Below are positions 59,313 to 64,000 of a stretch of 64,000 bases of DNA, piece by piece. The position numbers and the translations under genes are program-made. Position 1 is the first letter of the stretch. Each line of letters opens with the position of its first letter. The stretch comes from Clostridium punense (GTDB lineage: Bacteria; Bacillota; Clostridia; Clostridiales; Clostridiaceae), in the NCBI RefSeq assembly GCF_017874425.1, contig NZ_JAGGLL010000004.1, positions 167,380-231,379 on the forward strand, in the 5' to 3' direction. The notes beneath the pieces were generated by a model, which saw nothing but the letters and a program-made list of their open reading frames with translations, did no database searches and was not told where the DNA came from.

Positions 59313-62231
59313 ATGGCGAAGAAAAAGGACAATATACCTGTTGATAATAATATAATAAATGTTTCTATTGATGAAGCAATGCCGGATAACTACCTTCCTT
59401 ATGCTGTGGAAGTATCAAAGGATAGAGCTCTTCCAGATGTGAGAGATGGAATGAAGCCAGTTCATAGAAGAATACTTTATGGAGCCTATATGCTTAAAGC
59501 TTTTCCGGATAAGCCTTATTATAAATCAGCTAGAATAGTTGGAGATATCTTAGGTAAGTATCATCCTCATGGAGACACTTCTGTATATGATGCCATGGTA
59601 ATTTTGGCACAGGATTTTAGCACAAGAAAACCACTTATTGATGGCCACGGTAACTGGGGAAGTATAGATGGAGATAGTGCTGCGGCTATGCGTTATACTG
59701 AAGCTAGACTATCTAATATTGCTCTAGAAATGCTAAGGGATATTGATAAGGATATAGTTGATATGGTAAATAACTATTCTGATTCAGAAAAGGAGCCCTC
59801 AGTGCTGCCTTCTAGATATCCAAATCTACTTGTAAATGGTGCCTTTGGTATTGCAGTTGGTCTAGCAACAAATATTCCTCCTCATAACTTAGGGGAAGTA
59901 ATTGATGCATCTCTTGCGCTAGCAGACAATCCAGAGATAACTACAAGAGAACTGATGAATTATATAAAGGGGCCAGATCTTCCAACAGGAGGAATACTCA
60001 TAGGGAAAAATTCATTAATTTCAGCTTATGAGACAGGTGAAGGTAAGGTAACCCTAAGAGCTAAGACTCACATTGAAACCTTAGAAAATGGAAGACTTGG
60101 TATAGTTATTACTGAGTTTCCTTATAGAAAAAATAAAGCAAAGCTACTTCAAACCATTTCGGATATGACTGGAGACAAGAAACATTCGAAAGCTTTAGAG
60201 AGTATAGCCGATATTAGAGATGAATCTGATAGGAATGGAATTAGAGCAGTAGTTGAGTTTAAGAAAAGTGCAAATGAGGAAAATGTAAATAAGGTTTTAA
60301 AATATTTATTTAAAAGAACTGAGCTTCAAAGCAACCTATCTTTTAATATGGTAGCCCTAGCAGATGGTAAGCCAAGAACTATGGGGCTTAAAACTATGCT
60401 CCATTATTATATAGAGCATCAAAAGGAGATTGTTACAAGAAGAACAAGAAAAGAACTAGAAACCGCAGAAAAAAGATTTCACATCGTGGAAGGTTTTATT
60501 AAAGCTATAGATATCTTAGATGAAATCATTGCAACCATAAGGGCTTCTAAGTCTAAGAAGGATGCAAATATTAATTTAATTAACCAGTTTGGATTTACTG
60601 AATTACAAGCTGAAGCTATTCTTGAAATGATGCTTTACAGATTGACTGGCCTTGAAATTAACGTTTTTCAAAAAGAGTATAAAGAACTTGAAATAACCAT
60701 TAAAAAGTTAAGAAAAATTTTAGAAAGTGAAAAAGAACTCTTAAAGGTTATTAAAAAAGAGATGCTTCAAATTAAGGAAAGCTATGATGATCCAAGAAGA
60801 ACTGCTATTGTAGAAGATGATAGTGAAGCAAAAATTGAACTAGAAGAGCTTATTATAGAAGAGGATGTAGTAATAACTCTTTCCAATGAAGGCTATATTA
60901 AAAGAACTCCGATTAAATCCTTCAATAGAACTTCTCAAAATGTGGAGGATATTGATCATAGAGAGGGAGACTATAACAAATTCTTAATGGAGGGAAATAC
61001 AAAGGATACAGCAATTTTCTTTACCAATAAGGGAAATATGTATCAAATGAAGGCTGTTAACATTCCAGAATTTAAGTGGAAGGAAAGAGGAGAAAAGCTG
61101 GATACCTTATTTAAAGGCCTAGATTTAAACGAAGAATCTATTATTTCAGCATATGTGGTTGAATCCTTTGAATTAAGTAGAGATATATTATTCTTTACTT
61201 CAAAGGGCGTAATTAAGAAAACAGAGCTAAGTAAATTTAACACCAACTATAGTAAGTTACTTGGAATTAAGCTAAGGGAAGAAGAAACCCTAATCAATGC
61301 AGATTTAATAACAAAGGATAGAGAACGTAAATTTATTAATATATCTACTAAAAAAGGTCTAAACTTTACTGTTGAAGAGCCTGAATTAGAGGCATTGGAT
61401 AGAACCATAAGTGGAAAGCAACTATTTAAATTAGTAAAAGATGATGATGCAGTAAGTATTGAGTATACAGAGGAATTTAACTATAAAGAATTTTATGTAA
61501 CTTTAAATGGAAAAGGTACTTTAAGGTGTAGTAATAGAAAAAGTAATGAAAAGTTAATTACTATAGCAACCTCTACTAGTGATTTACTATTCTTTACTGC
61601 TAAAGGGAATGTGCATAAACTTAAAGGAAACTTAATTCAAAATATTGATAAAAAGGGAATAGATATTAGTGAAATTCTAGAAAATTTTAATGAAGAAGAT
61701 TCTATAGTTAGCATAATTTCAGTTATGAATTACAGAGATACTGAAGGCGTTTATTTTGTTACCTCAAAAGGAATGGTAAAAAAGACTAGCAGTTCAGAAT
61801 TTAGTGGGGATTTTGACTATGGAGTAGCTTGCAAATTAAAAGGTAATGAAGACAGAATAATTTCAGTTTATCTAGAGGGAAATCCTAGTGACCTTGTAGT
61901 AGTAACCCAAAAAGCCATGTGCATAAGATTTTCAACCACTACTGTAAATCCTATGGGAAGAAATGCTGCGGGGGTTACTGGAATTAGTCTAAAAGATGAT
62001 GATGAAGTGGTGTTTGGAGCTTTAATAAGTAGCACAATACCTTTAAATTCAAACTCCTTAAAGGATTTATGTGTAGATAAATATGAAGGTACATTAAGGC
62101 TAAGTACAATAAAAGGGGAAGAAAAGACATTGGAATTAAGTCATGTTCCTGTTCAAAATAGGGCTGGAAGAGGAAAAAATATTATGCTTTGTTCAAATGA
62201 TGACTACCTTGAAAAAGTTGAAATCTTATAG
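59313..62231 (+). CDS. parC: Type II topoisomerase subunit A (ParC/GyrA-like), 972 aa
   Basis: The 972-residue subunit has the winged-helix/tower region (1-500), with [14 protein letters not shown] near 43-56, [14 protein letters not shown] near 87-100 and the catalytic Tyr in A-M-R-Y-T-E-A-R near 127-134. A long C-terminal pinwheel region follows (about 530-960). No canonical GyrA box (Q-R-R-G-G-K-G) is seen, which favours topoisomerase IV. The quinolone-pocket residue equivalent to GyrA Ser83 is Thr here. It is about 150 residues longer than most ParC. The gene sits between parE and an M16 peptidase gene. Confidence 0.85.
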   Translation: MAKKKDNIPVDNNIINVSIDEAMPDNYLPYAVEVSKDRALPDVRDGMKPVHRRILYGAYMLKAFPDKPYYKSARIVGDILGKYHPHGDTSVYDAMVILAQDFSTRKPLIDGHGNWGSIDGDSAAAMRYTEARLSNIALEMLRDIDKDIVDMVNNYSDSEKEPSVLPSRYPNLLVNGAFGIAVGLATNIPPHNLGEVIDASLALADNPEITTRELMNYIKGPDLPTGGILIGKNSLISAYETGEGKVTLRAKTHIETLENGRLGIVITEFPYRKNKAKLLQTISDMTGDKKHSKALESIADIRDESDRNGIRAVVEFKKSANEENVNKVLKYLFKRTELQSNLSFNMVALADGKPRTMGLKTMLHYYIEHQKEIVTRRTRKELETAEKRFHIVEGFIKAIDILDEIIATIRASKSKKDANINLINQFGFTELQAEAILEMMLYRLTGLEINVFQKEYKELEITIKKLRKILESEKELLKVIKKEMLQIKESYDDPRRTAIVEDDSEAKIELEELIIEEDVVITLSNEGYIKRTPIKSFNRTSQNVEDIDHREGDYNKFLMEGNTKDTAIFFTNKGNMYQMKAVNIPEFKWKERGEKLDTLFKGLDLNEESIISAYVVESFELSRDILFFTSKGVIKKTELSKFNTNYSKLLGIKLREEETLINADLITKDRERKFINISTKKGLNFTVEEPELEALDRTISGKQLFKLVKDDDAVSIEYTEEFNYKEFYVTLNGKGTLRCSNRKSNEKLITIATSTSDLLFFTAKGNVHKLKGNLIQNIDKKGIDISEILENFNEEDSIVSIISVMNYRDTEGVYFVTSKGMVKKTSSSEFSGDFDYGVACKLKGNEDRIISVYLEGNPSDLVVVTQKAMCIRFSTTTVNPMGRNAAGVTGISLKDDDEVVFGALISSTIPLNSNSLKDLCVDKYEGTLRLSTIKGEEKTLELSHVPVQNRAGRGKNIMLCSNDDYLEKVEIL

Positions 62232-62247
62232 AAAGTAGAGTTTTAGT

Positions 62248-63555
62248 ATGAAAAAGGTTATATTAGAAAATGGCATAAAAATTATATATAAAAGTATTCC
62301 AGGCAGTATAACATCCTTCACCATAGGGGTAGAAGCTGGGGCTAATGCAGAAACAGAGAAAGAGTTAGGTCTTGCCCATGTGGTAGAACACATGGTTTTT
62401 AAGGGAACCAAAACTAAAACTGAAAAAGAAATAAATAAGTTGTGTGATGAGGTTTTTGGGTTTCATAATGCAATGACTAACTATCCCTATGTAGTATATT
62501 ATGGAACTTGTTTAAGTGAAGATTTTGCTTCAGCCTTTCAGATTTATAGTGATATAATTATAAATCCTGCCTTTAGGCAAGAAGGGTATAAAGAAGAAAT
62601 TCAAGTGATAATTGAAGAGCTTAAGGAATGGAGTGAGGATTTATCTCAGCATTGTGAAGACTTGCTATTTTTTAATGCTTTTAGTGAAAGAAGAATTAAA
62701 CATTTGATAATTGGAAGGGAAAGTATCCTTAGAAGCTTTACCATAGAAGATATTAAAGGATTTTATAACAGATTGTATACTCCTAATAACACAGTAATTT
62801 CTGTAGTAACTTCTTTAGCTTATGAAGAAGTAATTAAACAAATTGAAGAAATATTTGGTTCTTGGAGAGAAATGGGAAAATCCTTTGATGAAGACTACAA
62901 TACAAGTGAAATTTCTGAAGTGATAGAAAAGAATCCAGGTGGTAGAGATATAGAAAAGTCCAAAGAAAAACATACAAAACCACTTTATGAAAATCCAACT
63001 GAGGATACATACTTTGAAAAAAGTTCAAATCTTAGTGGAGCTAAAATTCAGTATATTTTTCCTATACAACATTTAACGGTCGAGGAAGTAACTCTTTTAA
63101 GGGTTTTTAATGAAGCTTTTGGAGAAGGTACTAGCTGTCTTTTATATGACGAAATAAGAACAAACAGAGGCCTTGTATATGATATAAGTGGGAAAATTAA
63201 AAATGAAAAGGGTATTAAGCTCTATACTATTACTTTAGGAACATCTAAGGAAAATGTAGAACTAGCTGTAAGCTTAATTAATGAAAAGCTTTCTGAGATT
63301 GGGGAAACTAAGGGATTATTCACTGAAGAAAAAGTTAGAAGCTTAGTTAAGTCACAAAAGTTAAAAAGAACTCTAAACTTAGAAAAATCCATAGTAATGG
63401 CCATGAACTTAGTGGTATATGAAATTATGTATAATAGCTGTGAAACTTTATTGCAGGAGTTTGACTTTGAAGTTTTACCAAAGGAAGAAGAGATTTTACG
63501 GGTGGCAAAAAAGGTTTTAATTAACCCAGCAATACAAATTATTATGGCTAAATAA
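62248..63555 (+). CDS. M16-family (insulinase-like) zinc peptidase
   Basis: The 435-residue protein has the inverted zinc motif H-V-V-E-H (H-x-x-E-H) near 44-48, with the second Glu about 75 residues on in I-I-E-E-L-K-E-W. A second, inactive-looking half follows from about 215. An insert at 210-250 is charged and low complexity (R-D-I-E-K-S-K-E-K-H-T-K). It should be a cytosolic oligopeptidase or processing protease. It starts 16 bp after parC with a weak ribosome site, so it is probably read from the same transcript. Confidence 0.88.
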   Translation: MKKVILENGIKIIYKSIPGSITSFTIGVEAGANAETEKELGLAHVVEHMVFKGTKTKTEKEINKLCDEVFGFHNAMTNYPYVVYYGTCLSEDFASAFQIYSDIIINPAFRQEGYKEEIQVIIEELKEWSEDLSQHCEDLLFFNAFSERRIKHLIIGRESILRSFTIEDIKGFYNRLYTPNNTVISVVTSLAYEEVIKQIEEIFGSWREMGKSFDEDYNTSEISEVIEKNPGGRDIEKSKEKHTKPLYENPTEDTYFEKSSNLSGAKIQYIFPIQHLTVEEVTLLRVFNEAFGEGTSCLLYDEIRTNRGLVYDISGKIKNEKGIKLYTITLGTSKENVELAVSLINEKLSEIGETKGLFTEEKVRSLVKSQKLKRTLNLEKSIVMAMNLVVYEIMYNSCETLLQEFDFEVLPKEEEILRVAKKVLINPAIQIIMAK

Positions 63556-63570
63556 AAGTCAGTAATAGGG

Positions 63571-63599
63571 TTGACAAAATGTACAAAACATTATAAAAT
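63571..63599 (+). promoter_or_regulatory. Sigma-A promoter of the T-box leader
   Basis: TTGACA (63571-63576), a 17-bp spacer and TAAAAT (63594-63599), placing the transcript start near 63606. Confidence 0.7.
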
Positions 63600-63616
63600 A
63601 TGTTAAACAATTAAAA

Positions 63617-63906
63617 ACTATGATGAGAAGAGTAAATAGCCAAATTTTTCTACAGAGAGCTTCCGTTGCTGAGAGGAAGTGAAAGATTATCTATTGAAAA
63701 AAGCCTCTGAGTTGTGCATTGAACCTTAGTTTACTTAAGGGGATGATGTAACGGGAGCTCCCGTTATAGAGCTAGAGTATAATCTTTTTTTAAAAGCCGT
63801 ACTTGAAAAGGTTAATATGGTGACATATTAACGAACTGGGGTGGTACCACGAAGTAAGTAGCTCTCGTCCCCAAGACTTAAGTCTTGGGGGTGGGAGTTT
63901 TTTTAT
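63617..63906 (+). ncRNA. T-box riboswitch, lysine specifier (AAA)
   Basis: The leader has the stem I AGTA motif (63632-63635), stem I helices AATAG/CTATT and ATTTTTC/GAAAGAT, and the apical hairpin CTTCC-GTTGCTGAGA-GGAAG (63660-63679). The specifier loop follows as GAA-AAA-A-GCC (specifier AAA at 63699-63701), then the T-box core CTGGGGTGGTACCACG (63836-63851), which includes TGGT. A terminator (63869-63890 stem, then T-run) ends it. AAA predicts tRNA-Lys as the ligand, so the gene beyond the window may be a lysyl-tRNA synthetase or a lysine-linked gene. 63907-64000 shows no gene. Confidence 0.88.
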
Positions 63907-64000
63907 TATATAGGAAATTCAACTTTTTTTGCGCTAGCAAAATGCCTGGAAGGCCTTGGAATTGTTGCTTTTGAGAGTTTGTGTAAAAAAATGCCATAAA

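Noticed and set aside
1..64000. CRISPR arrays, rRNA or tRNA genes, prophage or intact insertion sequences
   Set aside because: No regularly spaced repeats, no rRNA-like or tRNA-like sequence and no transposase or phage genes were seen by reading; a tRNAscan/Infernal run would be decisive.

Overview
The window reads as chromosomal DNA of a low-GC, anaerobic, endospore-forming Firmicute, most likely Clostridium sensu stricto. The basis is AT-rich intergenic DNA, strong AGGAGG ribosome binding sites, intrinsic terminators after most units, sporulation genes (spoVAC-AD-AE, ytfI/ytfJ, ytvI, a Spo0E-like gene), a hybrid-cluster protein, cyanophycin genes, a selenouridine tRNA enzyme and a T-box leader. 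I cannot fix the species. I saw no rRNA, tRNA, CRISPR array, prophage or intact IS element.

Layout. 0-8.5 kb: tail of an M42-like peptidase, an unknown gene with cstA, an M29 aminopeptidase, a hemolysin-III protein with an operator-like repeat, a Spo0E-like gene, the ytfI-ytfJ pair and a nucleobase permease with PurBox-like sites. 8.5-12.3 kb: a self-contained sigma-54 module, an enhancer-binding protein (CdsR-like) followed by three repeated upstream sites, a terminator, a canonical -24/-12 promoter and a cysteine desulfidase. 12.3-19 kb: a vanadium-haloperoxidase/PAP2 protein, a DUF434 protein, the spoVA operon flanked by two small unannotated genes, a zinc-ribbon/coiled-coil protein and DegV. 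19-31 kb: formimidoylglutamase, an ABC exporter, an Fe-alcohol dehydrogenase, DUF3189, ilvE, a ferredoxin-type aldo/keto reductase, hcp and ytvI. 31-36 kb: an SPFH protein with a leader mini-ORF, a duplicated small protein, a Cys-rich small protein and a DUF2156 protein. 36-40 kb: cphB-cphA. 40-48 kb: a CNNM/CBS protein, a PhoP/PhoR-type system, a GGDEF-EAL protein and an orphan Na+-pump decarboxylase beta subunit with a small gamma-like protein. 48-57 kb: a DUF5670 micro-protein, a DNA-repair radical SAM pair, an MFS transporter, a 2-hydroxyacid dehydrogenase, a membrane MutS-like ATPase and mnmH. 57-64 kb: a type II topoisomerase B/A pair, an M16 peptidase and a T-box leader whose specifier reads as lysine.

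The best non-coding signals are: (i) the sigma-54 control region of the cysteine desulfidase; (ii) a CRP/FNR-type palindrome exactly 41.5 bp upstream of the inferred hcp start, a class II activator geometry that suggests HcpR; (iii) three copies of a 158-188 bp MITE-like repeat with imperfect terminal inverted repeats and TTA/TAA flanking duplications, confined to 46-56 kb; (iv) PurBox-like and other operator palindromes; and (v) the lysine-type T-box. Much of the gene content fits amino-acid use and storage (cysteine desulfidation, histidine breakdown, branched-chain transamination, cyanophycin) together with sporulation. No wholly new system is proven. The small unannotated genes near spoVA and the SPFH/Cys-rich stretch are the least explained coding parts.
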